Source: Podospora bellae-mahoneyi
Lineage: Eukaryota; Ascomycota; Sordariomycetes; Sordariales; Podosporaceae
Direction: 5' to 3'
NCBI RefSeq assembly: GCF_035222275.1
Contig: NC_085882.1
Coordinates: forward strand, 3,231,501-3,295,500
Length of the DNA: 64,000 bases
In this document: in pieces, positions 1-11,266 of the stretch
Layout: each line of letters begins with the position of its first letter
Numbering within the stretch: the first letter of the stretch is position 1
Translations under genes and position numbers: made by a program
The notes under the pieces: model-generated
Seen by the model: the letters and a program-made list of their open reading frames with translations, nothing else
Databases searched by the model: none
What the model was told of the DNA's origin: nothing

Positions 1-1525
1 ACACCGAGAGACAATTCGTCGGCCGTCGTCCCAAAGTGAACATGTCCCTCCCCATGTCTGCAGGGCCCAGCGCTTGACAAACAACCGGGACACGCGGCGT
101 GCCGTGGTGGTCTGGATTGGGGCCACAGTGGCACAGTTCTTTTTTTCTTTTGGGGCTCCAGGGTTGATGAATTTTCTTCTTCTAGGGTTATGAGGGCTTT
201 TTGAAGCGAACAAAAGGGGTCAGTGTTTCAAGTTTGTGGTGTTCGGGCCAGTCGGGCGCTTTCAACCAGGTTCCCCAGGATCTCGCCCAGACCAGACCTT
301 TTCCCACCAGCCAATCAGAGACTAGAACCGCTCAGGCACACTCGGGCAGCCATTGGATGAACTGACAGCTGGCCCCTGATGGATGGGGCACTTTTGGGTT
401 GCAGCCCCACGGACGAATACCGAGTGCCCAGCGTTCCAGTGGCAGCGGCAGCCACACACACAACGATTTTCCAGGGCAAGCGCAAGCGTTTCCCGTCACA
501 CCAGCGCCATCGTCGCACCAGTCACCAGTCCATCGTGCATTTTCTGGACGGTCATCCTTCTCACTGGCTGTCCGGACTTGGACCTGAATTTGCATCTTTT
601 CTTTTGGGATGTTATCCTCAATCTGTCCCGCGCGCCTGTCTACCAATCCTTTTGCCATGCTGCTCCCTGCCAGTGACCGACCCAGCGAGTGCTGTTTGAG
701 GTGAAGTGAACAGGAGCGAGCAATTGCCACCGTCCCAAAGATACCGAGTATTGCCGTGAGTGATGGATTTGAGCGGATATTGCAGTGTAATGCCCTCTCT
801 CACGGCCGCATTGAACACAGGCCGCAGTTCACGGCACTCCAGATGGTGTACCGTACAACCAGTCCTCTTCGAGGATCCCGATCCCCACTCTGACCCTGCT
901 GCTTGGATCTTCTTGGACCGTAGCGGCCCAGCAGGGGCGGGGGTGTCTTTTGCGGTGGAGCAAGGGGAGGGAGCAAGCGGAGGGATGGGTTGAGAGAGGC
1001 CGTTCGTCCAGTGGCGTCTGTCTGTCCAGTGTGCGTTCGAAACAGCAGGACGGGGGCCAATCGTCTCTGGATGAACGGGTGGAACAGAAACATAAAGGGA
1101 GCTCTCCCTCTTTTCCAATCTTCCTTTTATTCTGCCCTTCTCTCACCACGGCATCACGCCTCTCACTTTCCTTCAGCAGACCACACCACCCCGTCAAGGG
1201 CTTCGATTGATTCTTTTTCTTTTCGCTTTCCACACTTCACGCTTCACTCAGATAGCCCGGTGCTTTCGACAAGTGACGACACTCCCTATTGTTCGACAAA
1301 CAATAGCCCCTCAACCAGCATCAACAATCAGCTTTGTCCACATTGACACAAGCACCCACAACCCCATTCATTACCAGCCTCCGAGCAGTGCTCAAATTTT
1401 CCAGACTTTTTCTGCGACCACTTGCAAGCTTTTCACTCCTTGAAAACGAAAACTTCAGAGAACCAATCGATCACTCGCCTATCCGGCATCCACAGAACCA
1501 CCAAACAACAAACAAGAACTTGACC
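1..1525. other. Gene-free 5' region of the LPMO gene
   Basis: No convincing coding sequence in either strand; open frames here are short, overlap each other and lack recognisable domains. The last 400 bases are pyrimidine-rich (CT-rich blocks around 1110-1260), as is usual for transcription start regions and 5' leaders of filamentous fungi. It most likely holds the promoter and leader of the LPMO gene that begins at 1526. No specific operator is claimed. Confidence 0.5.
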
Positions 1526-2767
1526 ATGTTCTCCAACGGATTCGCTACCGGCGCCATCGCCTTCCTCATGGCTGGTGCCCAGCTCGCCTCGGCCCACATG
1601 GAAATCTCAGAACCTGCCCCCTTCAGGTCCAAGTTCAACCCCCATGCCACCAACATCGACTACACCAACACAGCTCCCCTCGCTGCCAACGGTGCCAACT
1701 ACCCTTGCAAGGGCTACCACTCGGATCTCGGTACCGCCGCCGGTGCTCCCACCGCTTCCTACCGCCCCGGTGGCTCGTACCAGTTCAAGGTTACCGGCGG
1801 TGCTCCCCACGGCGGTGGTTCGTGCCAGGTCAGCTTGAGCTACGACAAGGGTGCGACCTTCACCGTGATCCAGTCCATCATCGGTGGCTGCCCGCTCGCC
1901 TCCAGCTACCCCTTCACCATCCCCGACGATGCCCCCGAGGGTGAGGCCATCTGGGCCTGGACCTGGAACAACAACATCGGCAACCGCGAGTTCTACATGA
2001 ACTGCGCCCCCATCACCATCAGCAAGAGCGCCGCCAAGCGTGAGGTTGAGGCTCCCAAGGTCGAGGAGGCTGCCGTCCAGAAGCGTGCTTCTGTCGGCTT
2101 CTCCTCTCGCCCCGCTCTCTTCGTCGCCAACATTGACAATGGCTGCTCTGTCGCCGAAGGTACCGATGTTGTCTACCCCAACCCCGGCCCCGATGTCATC
2201 AACAACGGCGGCAGCACCGGCGCTCCTTCCGGCAACTGCGGTCCCGCCGGTGCCCCCGCTCCCAACCCCGGCAACGGCGGTGGTGATGCTCCCGCTCCCG
2301 CTCCCACCACGACTGAGCAGGCCCCAGTCGTTCCTCCCACCACCACAGCTGCCCCCGTCACCACCAAGGCTCCCGCCTCTCTTCCCGGTGGTGTCTTCAT
2401 CACTGTTCCCACTCCTGACAAGCCCGTCACTTCGGCCCCTGTCGATGTCCCGGCTCCCCAGCCCACCACTCTCGTCATTTCCACTCGCCCTGCCAACACT
2501 CCCACTGCCGCCCCCGCCCCCGTTCCCACTGGCGGTGCTGGTCAGCAGCTCGGTTACCCTGCCGGCACTGCCTGCCAGAATGAGGGCTCCTGGAACTGTC
2601 TCGGCGACGGCTTCCAGCGTTGCGCCTCCGGCACCTGGTCTGTCGTCCAGGCCATGGCTCCCGGCACCAAGTGCCAGATGGGTGAGGGCCCTGAGCTCCT
2701 CGTCAACAAGCGTGCTTCCCGCCGCAGCTTCAGGTGGAGACAGGGCTCCAGACTCCAGCTTGCTTAA
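1526..2767 (+). CDS. Secreted AA11-type lytic polysaccharide monooxygenase with C-terminal X278-like module
   Basis: Single-exon gene of 413 residues. The product should be a copper-dependent, secreted oxidase; the AA11 family oxidatively cleaves chitin. Residues 1-23 form a signal peptide ending in ASA, so His24 becomes the mature N-terminal histidine of the copper brace; His95 in GGAPHGGGSC is the likely second brace histidine and Tyr157 (REFYMNC) the likely axial tyrosine. The catalytic domain runs to about residue 168. It is followed by dibasic KR sites (171-172, 186-187), a conserved stretch with FVANIDNGC, a Pro/Thr/Ala/Gly-rich linker and a Cys/Trp-rich module (about 340-382, with GTACQNEGSWNC and a final GTKC), the X278 arrangement found in other AA11 proteins. 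The tail again has KR and RR sites. The frame is open upstream, but the ATG at 1526 is chosen because it places the signal peptide at the N terminus. Family call is strong; substrate is inferred from family. Confidence 0.93.
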   Translation: MFSNGFATGAIAFLMAGAQLASAHMEISEPAPFRSKFNPHATNIDYTNTAPLAANGANYPCKGYHSDLGTAAGAPTASYRPGGSYQFKVTGGAPHGGGSCQVSLSYDKGATFTVIQSIIGGCPLASSYPFTIPDDAPEGEAIWAWTWNNNIGNREFYMNCAPITISKSAAKREVEAPKVEEAAVQKRASVGFSSRPALFVANIDNGCSVAEGTDVVYPNPGPDVINNGGSTGAPSGNCGPAGAPAPNPGNGGGDAPAPAPTTTEQAPVVPPTTTAAPVTTKAPASLPGGVFITVPTPDKPVTSAPVDVPAPQPTTLVISTRPANTPTAAPAPVPTGGAGQQLGYPAGTACQNEGSWNCLGDGFQRCASGTWSVVQAMAPGTKCQMGEGPELLVNKRASRRSFRWRQGSRLQLA

Positions 2768-4762
2768 GCTTTTTCTCTACCTTTTCGGAGATGGACTTCT
2801 GCAGCTTGCTTGGACAAGGACAGCCATAGACATTGTTCTTGCGTGATGTCGATGGATTTGATGAATTCGTCAAGACCCCTTCTTCTTTTTCGCTTCTAAC
2901 CATACCCCCTCTTTTCGACCTTCGCTTCTCTGTTATACCCGACACACATTTCTCACATCGTTGGTGTCATTCGTTTATACATCACCACTTTTTGACCATA
3001 TTTGACATTGGTCGACTTTTTTTTCCCCCACCTTTCACAAAGAAGGAGGGGTTCACAAACTGGGAAGACGGCGTTTTTTCATTGGGAATTGGATTGGAGA
3101 TGGATGGTAGGCAGCATCTGGTGGCAGCAAATTCATTTCGGGAGAGGACTTCATGTAACAATATGACTTTTTTTTCACACAAACATTTTTTTTTTAGAGA
3201 GAGGACAAAAGGGAAATGCATTTGGGAGGAACGGCTAGGGTGGTAGGACAGTTTAGATCGTCTCTTCTCGCGAGAGGAGATGGATGAGCAAAATTCCATC
3301 GCTTATGACCATCCTTGAGTGATTTAAGACTTGTGACCCTGTGGTGCGTGATATGGAATACGATGGTAGAAGAAAAGCAAGACAACAGCTGTTGTATGCA
3401 ACTCCCACCTGACACTGCACACCATACTATGCTGTCGAACGAGAGATGAAGTGTGGCAATATGCCAGACGGCAAACATGCTACACGCATGTACAACCACC
3501 GTCTAGAGATTTCCTCCCATCCACTTCCAATAGCCCACTGGTATCTCATGCGTCGATACTGCCATGTGGCTTTCCCGGTGGCGATGTCGAGCTCAAGAAA
3601 ACACGGCCTCTACCTACCTTACTTAGTGTATGACCTCCCTCCTGGCGTTAAACAAAGTCATATGCTTGCCACAAAACTTTGTATCAGAACTTGCTGATGT
3701 GATGTCTCACACACCACTGGACGAGATCAAAGAGGTTTCGAATGCTCGAGGTCCGCAACCGTGTGCCCTCTACATCATGTGGGAATTCTGCGGCCTCTTC
3801 TCACCCACCTACAAGAGGTACAGCCCAGGCGGTCAGGTTGCCGTATGGGTTGCTGTTTTGTTACCCAGACAAGGAAGTAGGGGTATCAGCTACCTTGAAG
3901 CTGAACTTACTCGATTCATCCCATCGTTTGGAGCCGGGCAGGGGGTTTGTACATTTTCTTTGACCAGGTAAGTCCCAATTCGGTGCCCCGTGAGCTTTAA
4001 TCGAACCTGTGGAGGGAAGATGATGCCTCCTCCCGGTTTGGCTTCAGCGGGCTAAATTCCTATCAATTCTCATTCTTGTGGAAGCTTGGTGGATAGTACA
4101 TTAAGGCCCTGCCATTTCCCATCATGACATGTATCCAAAGGACTGTTTATATAGCTGGTTTTATTACATCGTAATTTGGAGAGGGGTTTTTTTTGGGGGG
4201 GGTTTTTTTTTTGCTGTTTATAGATCTGTTCTGGTTGTCTTTGAAAAGGCCAAGCTGCCTATTATCTTGGAGGGAGGTAAGGCTGGTTCTTTTGCTGTCT
4301 TTTCCTAAAGAGGTCAGACCATGATATATACAGACGCCTAGCTGTTCATAGATGGTAGGTGGCAGTGAAATATTCCCTCGGAATGGCCCGCAGGCAACAA
4401 AACTTTTTTCTTTGTCATCAAACTGACTTCCAAAGTAGGGAGGGCCTGAGTCCTGGTGGCTGAACAAATGGTGGCTATTTTCTTTCCAGACCCTGGTTTA
4501 TTTCTCTTGCTATGACCTATCTCCTACACCATTGTGTATCCTATATCCATTGCCACCAGTTGAACAACCATGTAGGTGGAAATGTAAGCCTATTATGTCA
4601 ACAAACAAGCACATCCCGAAGCAAACTATGACGAACCGGAATCTCTTTTATTTTCCAAACCATCCAACTCCAGACAATGAACTTGACGAAAGATTACACA
4701 CAAAAGATCCCCCATCCCCACCATCCCACCACATCTATACGCAATCCTCACCTCACCCCTTC
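2768..4762. other. Gene-free spacer between LPMO and ARG8 3' ends
   Basis: Two convergent genes end here. I see no supported gene. The first few hundred bases are T-rich and probably hold the LPMO 3' UTR. A G/T homopolymer patch lies near 4180-4215 (runs of T and G of 8 to 11 bases). Confidence 0.5.
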
Positions 4763-6130
4763 TTACTCCCTCGTCGCCCTGATAGCATTCTCCAACTTCT
4801 CCAACCCCTCCTTAATCTGCCCCTCCTCGATCGTCAACGCCGGCACGAACCTCAACGTGTTCGTTCCGGCAGTGATGACCAACAAACCCCTCTCCCTCGC
4901 CGCCTTGACAATCCCCGCCGGGTCCTCACTCAACTGCAACCCCAAAATCAACCCCTTCCCCCTCACCTCCTTGACCAACTCCGGCCACTCCCCCCTCCAC
5001 CTCTCAAACGTCTCCCTGAAGATCTTCTCCTTCCTCTTAACCCCCTCCAGCAGTTTCTCATCCCCCAACCTCTCCACGATATTACAAGCCAACCGACAAG
5101 CCAACGGGTTCCCCCCAAACGTAGTCCCATGATCCCCCACCTTGATCCTCTCCCCAACCTTCTCGTTAATTATCGTAGCCCCAATAGGAAACCCATTCCC
5201 CAACGCCTTCGCCGTAGTCAAAATATCCGGGTGCGCCTCCTTCGGCAGATGCCCATGAGCCCAAAACTGCCCTGTCCGTCCCAACCCACACTGAATCTCA
5301 TCATAATGCACCAACGCCCCCACCTCCCTGCACCGTCTCGCCAACCTCACCAAAAACTCATCCTCCGCCGGCGTGACCCCCCCCTCCCCCTGAATCGGCT
5401 CAACAATAACACTGCATGTCCGTTCCGTCACCAGCTCATCGATCCCAGCAACGTCATTCAGCTCCCCCACCCTAAAACCCGGAACCATGGGCGCAAAGGG
5501 CTCCTGATACTTGGGGTTAGGCGTCGCCGACAGAGACCCCATTGTCCGGCCGTGAAACGCGTTCCTGAAGCTGACTATCTCCACCTTTTGCCCGCTCGGA
5601 TCGACAACCTTGCCGACTTTTCTCGCGAATTTGATCCCCGCCTCGTTGGCCTCACTGCCGGAATTGCAGACGAATACCTGGGCTGCGTCGTGCATGCCCC
5701 CCTTTTCCCTCGTCAATCCCACCAGCTTTTTGGATAGTTCCCCCACCCAAGAGTTGTAGTAAAGATTGGAGCAGTGAGTCAGCGTGGTGGCCTGGTCGGC
5801 CATGATGGCGCAGAGCTGGGGGTCGTTGTGCCCGAGGGAGTTGACGGCGATGCCGCCCGTGAAGTCGAGGTACTCCCTGCCGGCCGCGTCCCAGATCAGG
5901 GAGCCGGAGGCTTTGGTGAAGACGATGGGGGGGCGGGAGTAGGTCGTCACCATGTAAGGGGAGGTGGAGTCGATGAGGGATTGGGATTTGGAGCTGCCCG
6001 GCATGATGTCTGGGTGCGTGATTTCCTTGTATTTGGGGACGGTGGCTGTGCTGGCTAGCCTCGTTGATGCCAGGGAGCAGCAGCGCCTGCTCGCCGTGGC
6101 GGCGAGGCGGAGGGTGGGACGGAGGGACAT
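4763..6130 (-). CDS. ARG8: Acetylornithine aminotransferase, mitochondrial
   Basis: Intronless gene of 455 residues, full length for the family. It catalyses the PLP-dependent interconversion of N-acetylglutamate semialdehyde and N2-acetylornithine with glutamate as amino donor, step four of arginine synthesis, in the mitochondrial matrix. The N terminus (about residues 1-30, rich in Arg, Ala, Ser and Thr without acidic residues) looks like a mitochondrial presequence. Class III aminotransferase marks are clear: the phosphate-binding CNSGSEANEAG near 155-165, the HGRTMGS loop, Asp277 in HYDEIQCGLGRTG that pairs with the pyridine nitrogen, and the Schiff-base Lys308 in TTAKALGNGFPIGA. The start at 6130 gives the expected targeting peptide. 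A perfect Gcn4/CPC1-type TGACTCA about 200 bases upstream fits cross-pathway control. Ornithine aminotransferase is the main alternative, made unlikely by the presequence and by overall likeness to the acetylornithine branch. Confidence 0.94.
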   Translation of the reverse strand: MSLRPTLRLAATASRRCCSLASTRLASTATVPKYKEITHPDIMPGSSKSQSLIDSTSPYMVTTYSRPPIVFTKASGSLIWDAAGREYLDFTGGIAVNSLGHNDPQLCAIMADQATTLTHCSNLYYNSWVGELSKKLVGLTREKGGMHDAAQVFVCNSGSEANEAGIKFARKVGKVVDPSGQKVEIVSFRNAFHGRTMGSLSATPNPKYQEPFAPMVPGFRVGELNDVAGIDELVTERTCSVIVEPIQGEGGVTPAEDEFLVRLARRCREVGALVHYDEIQCGLGRTGQFWAHGHLPKEAHPDILTTAKALGNGFPIGATIINEKVGERIKVGDHGTTFGGNPLACRLACNIVERLGDEKLLEGVKRKEKIFRETFERWRGEWPELVKEVRGKGLILGLQLSEDPAGIVKAARERGLLVITAGTNTLRFVPALTIEEGQIKEGLEKLENAIRATRE

Positions 6131-6716
6131 GATGAAGATTTAAAAAAAAAAAAAAGAAAAGAAAAGCTGGTGAAGTTAAGGGTTGGGGTGTGATGCCGAC
6201 AAATAGAGTTGGATGGAGTTGGAAAAAGTCCAACGGCGCGCAGGAAAAGAAAGCAATTGAGTTTTGAGAGATCAATCAATTGCAAAAGGCGCGGCGTCGA
6301 CGACTTTAAGAACAGGAGGATGTGGATGAAAGTGACTCAAGAAAGATCCCAGTGACTCCATTGACTGTTGTGACTGTCCAACCCACTTCGCATCTTATCA
6401 GATCAATACCCGAGAAAATCTGTCAAGCGATGTCGGGGATGTGCCCGCAAAGGCGCGTGCCCCACTGCAACGGACGGGACTTGGCTCGTTTATCGATAGC
6501 ACAACCCCTGTCAATTGAGACAATGATTGGGTCATCAAGGTTCTCATTTTCTGTCTCTGGAATATATACGCATACACAACATCATGACGGACATGCAATC
6601 CTCAGCGTCAACAACTGCTGTCCACTGGGCAGCTCGACACTGAGAGAAGCCTTCTTTCCCCTCCCCACCAAGCCCCTTGCATTCACAAGAGTGTGACAGC
6701 CCGCTCGGGCCTCTCC
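6131..6716. other. Intergenic region: ARG8 promoter and GAD 3' UTR
   Basis: About 590 bases between the ARG8 start codon and the glutamate decarboxylase stop codon, both on the minus strand. It contains an A/T homopolymer patch just upstream of ARG8 (6140-6165), the TGACTCA site and related TGAC motifs at 6330-6380. No coding potential is supported. Confidence 0.55.
6332..6338 (+). promoter_or_regulatory. Gcn4/CPC1-type site TGACTCA upstream of ARG8
   Basis: Perfect palindromic core TGACTCA, followed by a near-match TGACTCC at 6352-6358 and further TGAC half-sites to about 6380. Gcn4 (yeast) and CPC1/CpcA (filamentous fungi) bind TGASTCA and induce amino-acid biosynthesis genes on starvation. 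The site lies about 200 bases 5' of the ARG8 start codon, the right distance for an activator element. Function is inferred from motif and position. Confidence 0.6.
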
Positions 6717-8570
6717 TTAGCAGATAGCGTGAGTTTTCCCTGTCTTCCCCTGAAGAGAATGTTTTTCCTTCTGTGTAAGTGGTCAGCATCACTTCTTCCG
6801 ACAAAAAAATATAACAAAAGATGTTGCAAATGGCCTTGAAAAAGGGGAGAACAAGACCTTACCCGATACTTGGGGTGGTTGTGTGAGGCTTTCCCGCTCG
6901 AGGTGTTGTGCTTGTGGATGAAGTCCTGCTGCTTCTTGATGCTGTCCTGGTCCATCTGTCCGAGAAGCTGTTGACTCTGCTTGATATCAGCGATGAGGCT
7001 GTCGCATCGACTGCGCGTGAAATCCTCGCGAACGACTACGCGGAGCATCTTGAGGTTCTCGGTGTTGGGCGCCATGGTATACGCGGGGACAACCCAGCCG
7101 CGAACGCGCAACTGGTGAGCGAGGGCGAACTCGTCATAGTTGCGGTCTTCTTGGGGCGGGAGACGGAAGGCTACTAGTGGCAAACCCTCGCCCGACTTCT
7201 TGGACATGATGATGAAGCCGAGAGCCTCGAGAGAGTCTGACAAGTAATTGGCCGTCCGCGTCAGGTTGCTCATGATGGCCCTGTACCCGTGTTTCCCGAG
7301 TCTGATGAGCTGATAGTACTGGCCAATGACCTGACTGGCCCCTTTGCTGAAGTTGAGGGTGAAGGAAGCTTGATCGGCGCCCAGGTAGTTGATGTTGAAG
7401 ACGAGCTCTTGGGGCAAGAACTCGGCGCTCCTCCACACAACCCAACCAACACCAGGGTAGACGAGACCATACTAGATCCATGGTCAGCAAAGTCCAAGTG
7501 TTTTTCTCAGGGGTGTTGACAAACCTTGTGCCCAGACACGTTGATGGAAACGACATGTTCCAGTCTGAAATCCCATTCAAGGTCTGGCACGACAAATGGT
7601 GCCACAAACCCACCGCTGGCAGCATCGACGTGAATCGGCGTGTTCAACCCCTTCTTGGTCAACAAGTCATCGACAGCCTTGACATCCTCATACTCGCCGG
7701 TATAAGTCGTCCCGAGAATCACGCAGATGCCAATAGTGTTCTCATCGACAAGATTGACAGTCTCCTCGGGGTCAATGACATATCGCTCCTCGGTGCAGTA
7801 CACCAACTTCTCCTCCACCTCGAAATAGCGCGCCGCCTTCTCCCAGCACACCTGAACGGCCGACGACATGACAATGTTGGGTCTGTCGTACGGCTTGCCC
7901 TCCTCTATCCTCTTGTTCTTCCAGCGCCTCTTCATCGCAAGCACAGCCAACATGATGGCTTCACTGCTACCGACGCAGGAAGTGCCAATAGCGCCGACAT
8001 CGTCTTCGGCGCCTATCGGGGCGTGAAACAGTCTCCCGATCATGGAGACGCATCGGTTCTGAATGTCGGCCGACTGGGGGTACTCTTCATAGTCGATGAA
8101 GTTTTTTGAGAAGGACTCGGTCATGAGCTTTTCCGCTTCTTCCTCCTACATGCAGTGTTAGCGCATGTTTGAGCTGCTCTTTGATAGGGGGTACATACCA
8201 TATAAGTCGTGACAAAAGAAGCCAAACTGTGGCACAACATGCAGCCGTTAGCATTCCGAAGCAGGAACAGCAGCGCACGGATAGTCGCTCGGAGCCGAAC
8301 GGCCGAACATGATATGACGACTTACTTCAAAATGGGGTTGCCGTCCAGGCTCAAATGGTCCTTGATCAAGCGGTAGGCTACATCTTTGGACATCTCGGCC
8401 TCGGGCATCTCGTGCTTGGGGAGGTCTCTGGCGGCAAACCGGGAGCCGTAGACGCTAGTGGTGAAGCTGTCATCGTCATTGACAAGCTGGAGGTGGGCCT
8501 TTTTGATGCCACTAGCCAGCTTGCCGTCGACGACGTGGTTCTCGTCGGGGATGGTTGAAAGGTGTACCAT
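6717..8570 (-). CDS. GAD1: Glutamate decarboxylase (five exons)
   Basis: PLP enzyme converting L-glutamate to GABA and CO2 in the cytosol; in fungi it feeds the GABA shunt and stress tolerance. Exons on the minus strand: 8570-8326, 8226-8199 (a 28-nt microexon), 8145-7525, 7471-6863 and 6770-6717, giving 518 residues. All four introns are GT-AG (donors GTAAGT, GTATGT, GTTTGT, GTAAGG) and the phases close exactly. Landmarks: start [31 protein letters not shown], the HVDAASGGF strand, and SINVSGHK with the Schiff-base lysine at about residue 298, the last codon of exon 3. The last exon encodes a tail ending [10 protein letters not shown], matching the conserved KTHxxC end of fungal GADs, which supports the short terminal exon. 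The frame is open upstream of 8570, but that methionine begins the family-typical N terminus. No calmodulin-binding extension is evident. Confidence 0.93.
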
Positions 8571-10087
8571 CTTGGGCCAACCTCGGGAGAGTGTATGTTC
8601 TATTGCTGAAATGATATTGCGCAAAGCGATGAGGAGGGGTCTGAGCAAAACAGACAGAGTGGAAATCTCCTTCACAGTGCTAGTTGGAGGGGGGATCTTA
8701 TACTCGACAAACAGTCTAGCAGCTACCTAGAACAGGAACGGGGACGTCTGTTGGCAGGCCCTCTTTGTCAGCTGCTGCGCAACACTGGACTGGCAAGAGT
8801 TGAGCGTGGGGAGCTTTTGCCCCGGTCATCTCATGATTGTCACGTTTGGGGTTCTACGGGCGGAAATTGGCACACAACTGACCGGTTTCCACGTTGGGCA
8901 AAGCCACGTCGATTGAAGCCTCGTTGGGCCTCCACGTGTGTTTTGCGAGAATCGTGAGATGAAGAAGAGAAGAGGGGAGGCCGCCCCCCCAGCTTGCTTC
9001 CGCAGTAGGAAGGAGGGGTTGAGGGGAAGCAGCAGCTCCTCGAACGAGTACGGACGGACACAAAGCCCACACAAGTTCGAAGTTTAGTGAACACCCTGCA
9101 TTAGTGGTGACGCAGCCTCCGCAAAGCTTGTCGTCTGGAGCAAATCGAAGGCCGTTGGAGGCGACATTTCCATGCAGCTGCCATGCTTTGTCAGCCCTGC
9201 CTGCATCCTGGCTGAGCGGGGTCCCACACACCTCAATTCTCTATTGCTCGACCAATTCAACGTAGCACTGAGATCTAATGTTTTGTGATCGAGAGCTTGT
9301 GTTGCAAGTTGAAACTGTCCCTTCGTAACTGCTGCGATGTGCTCAAGAATGCAATGACATCATATCACCGAGACCGGAAAGAGATATATCGTTTGGGAAG
9401 GTGCCTCTCCCAGACTTGGACATTTTTCAGACCCCTCTCAATGGAGATGAGGAAAGAGCGTATGGGAGGTTTAGGCAGGAGCAGAGGTCCCCCAAACCGA
9501 TCAAGAATTTTTAGAAATTGGGAGCCAGTTTTGATTCCTTGATGTTCCATTCCAGCTCAGCCCTGACATGTGGTTCGATGCGTGGTTGATATCACGGTCA
9601 TTTACTCTTTACCGGTTGCGAGCCCTTCCAACACGGCCCAGATCCCTATTCCAACGTGTGACAATCTACAACGAGCTTTCCCTCATTTAACAACATCTAT
9701 ATCTGACGCATTTGCCACCGCGAAGAAGAGCATGCGGCTTTGCCAGAATGGAACATCGGATGTCGATGCCGGTGATACAAATACTCTCCACCAATCAGAG
9801 CTTTGGTCACGCACCGAAGGATCAAGCCACTATTCCCATTAAACCCTTGGATTGTTCAAAAGGACCATCCAGCCCAGATTGTCTGGAGATTCTGACGTCG
9901 CCAATATTTCACAGTTTTGAGCTGGTGTTGCTACTGCCAGCTTAGTCGGTGTGCTGAAACCTCCTCCCGTTCTGCTGTCCAAACACCTTTGACCATGTCG
10001 ACAGTCGGTGATGCAAATAAATTCCCCCAAGAGACATTAATCATTAAGCCTAGGGTTCAAAATCGCCAAAACCACGGCTCATCATCT
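8571..10087. other. Gene-free spacer: GAD promoter and kynurenine formamidase 3' flank
   Basis: About 1.5 kb with no supported gene. The part next to 8571 should be the GAD promoter. Short open frames on both strands around 8750-9230 overlap each other and show no domain. Confidence 0.5.
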
Positions 10088-11266
10088 TCACATCAAACCC
10101 GATACAACATCGTACAATATCTCGGCCAACCTGTCACCCTTCTTCCAGATATCATCATGATCACCGCCAGCCTCCATTTCCCGAATATTCAAAGACGATG
10201 ATTTGCTCAGGTAGGCCCCCATCTTTTCGAGCTGGTCGTACGGCACCAGGCTGTCCTCACGACTCTGGGCCAGAACGACTTGTTTCCCTTCCTGCCATTC
10301 GCTTGTCCAATCGTCTGCCGTGGCAGGGCAGGCATCTTTCCAGACGGTCTCGTCGTCTCCAAAGGCGCCACGAGTAAACTCGTCATACGCATCTCTCAGG
10401 CCAGCATATTCGGGCGGTGGCATGGTGATGAAGCCAGCCAAGTCGTACAGCCCGTTCAGACCAACGACAACGGTGGGCTTCACGATGGCAGTGTCGAGGC
10501 CCCATCGCGAGGGGGCCATGACTGCTTGGAATGCGAGGGTTGCTCCACAGCTATGACCGGATAACAACCATGACCCAGTTGCACCACCCAAACGCTGGAG
10601 GAATGCCAGGCCACCTAGGACGTCGCTGATGTGATCTGGGTGTCTGGCCTCTCGATTCGGGTCTCGCCCTCCGGTAGGGTGGTTGGGGTGGGGAGAGAGC
10701 CGGTAGTTGAGGGATGCCACACCGGCGATGGGAACCGAGCCCTTGGAAAAAGAACTGGCGGCTGCTTGAAGGAGATTGATAGCTGTGGGGGAGAACGACG
10801 AGGCGTCAATCATGGGGTCGCGCCAGGCTCCGCCATGGATGTAGACGATCCAGTGTCCTGACTGAGAAGGGAGGGAAGGGGCATCAGGAGCCTGCGGGGT
10901 TGCATTTCCAGGGGTGCCCGAAGCGGGAAGCCAAACATCAAGCGTCTGGAGTGACAAACCACTGTTATCGACGCCCCCAGGAATGTAGGGGACTTGAGAT
11001 TTGCGCCAGCCGAGGACCTTGCCGCTTTCTTCGTCTACCACAGACGTCCAGGGTACTGAAGCCCATGCCAGCTGGTCTTTCTCCGACAGCGATGGCATCG
11101 TTGCGGTCGTTGTCTTGTTGGACTTGGATTGTGCACCTGCCGCCGTTGAGAAACCCGAAGACGCGGACCTGGAACAATCGAAGCCATGGCGTCGGCGAAC
11201 CTTGACCACGATTTGGCTCAAGCGCCTCCACATGGCGGTGGACAGTGGATTGTGTGGACCTGACAA
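10088..11266 (-). CDS. BNA7: Kynurenine formamidase (alpha/beta hydrolase)
   Basis: Intronless gene, up to 392 residues. It hydrolyses N-formyl-L-kynurenine to kynurenine and formate, the second step of tryptophan degradation and de novo NAD synthesis. The fold is alpha/beta hydrolase: oxyanion-hole motif HGGAW (144-148), nucleophile elbow GHSCG with Ser239, probable acid Asp338 in SREDSLVPYDQ and catalytic His370 in GGDHDDIW. These motifs in this order fit fungal Bna7 proteins. The start is uncertain: in-frame ATGs lie at 11266, 11233 and 11098. The last gives MPSLSEKDQLAW and a compact cytosolic enzyme. The longer forms add an Arg/Ser-rich stretch that could act as a mitochondrial presequence. 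Transcript mapping would decide. Another small esterase is possible but less likely. Confidence 0.86.
   Translation of the reverse strand: MSGPHNPLSTAMWRRLSQIVVKVRRRHGFDCSRSASSGFSTAAGAQSKSNKTTTATMPSLSEKDQLAWASVPWTSVVDEESGKVLGWRKSQVPYIPGGVDNSGLSLQTLDVWLPASGTPGNATPQAPDAPSLPSQSGHWIVYIHGGAWRDPMIDASSFSPTAINLLQAAASSFSKGSVPIAGVASLNYRLSPHPNHPTGGRDPNREARHPDHISDVLGGLAFLQRLGGATGSWLLSGHSCGATLAFQAVMAPSRWGLDTAIVKPTVVVGLNGLYDLAGFITMPPPEYAGLRDAYDEFTRGAFGDDETVWKDACPATADDWTSEWQEGKQVVLAQSREDSLVPYDQLEKMGAYLSKSSSLNIREMEAGGDHDDIWKKGDRLAEILYDVVSGLM

Noticed and set aside
4532-5737. 401-codon plus-strand open frame
   Set aside because: It is the antisense of ARG8; its Pro/Leu/Arg-rich translation is a shadow of a GC-biased gene, and it begins outside any promoter-like context.
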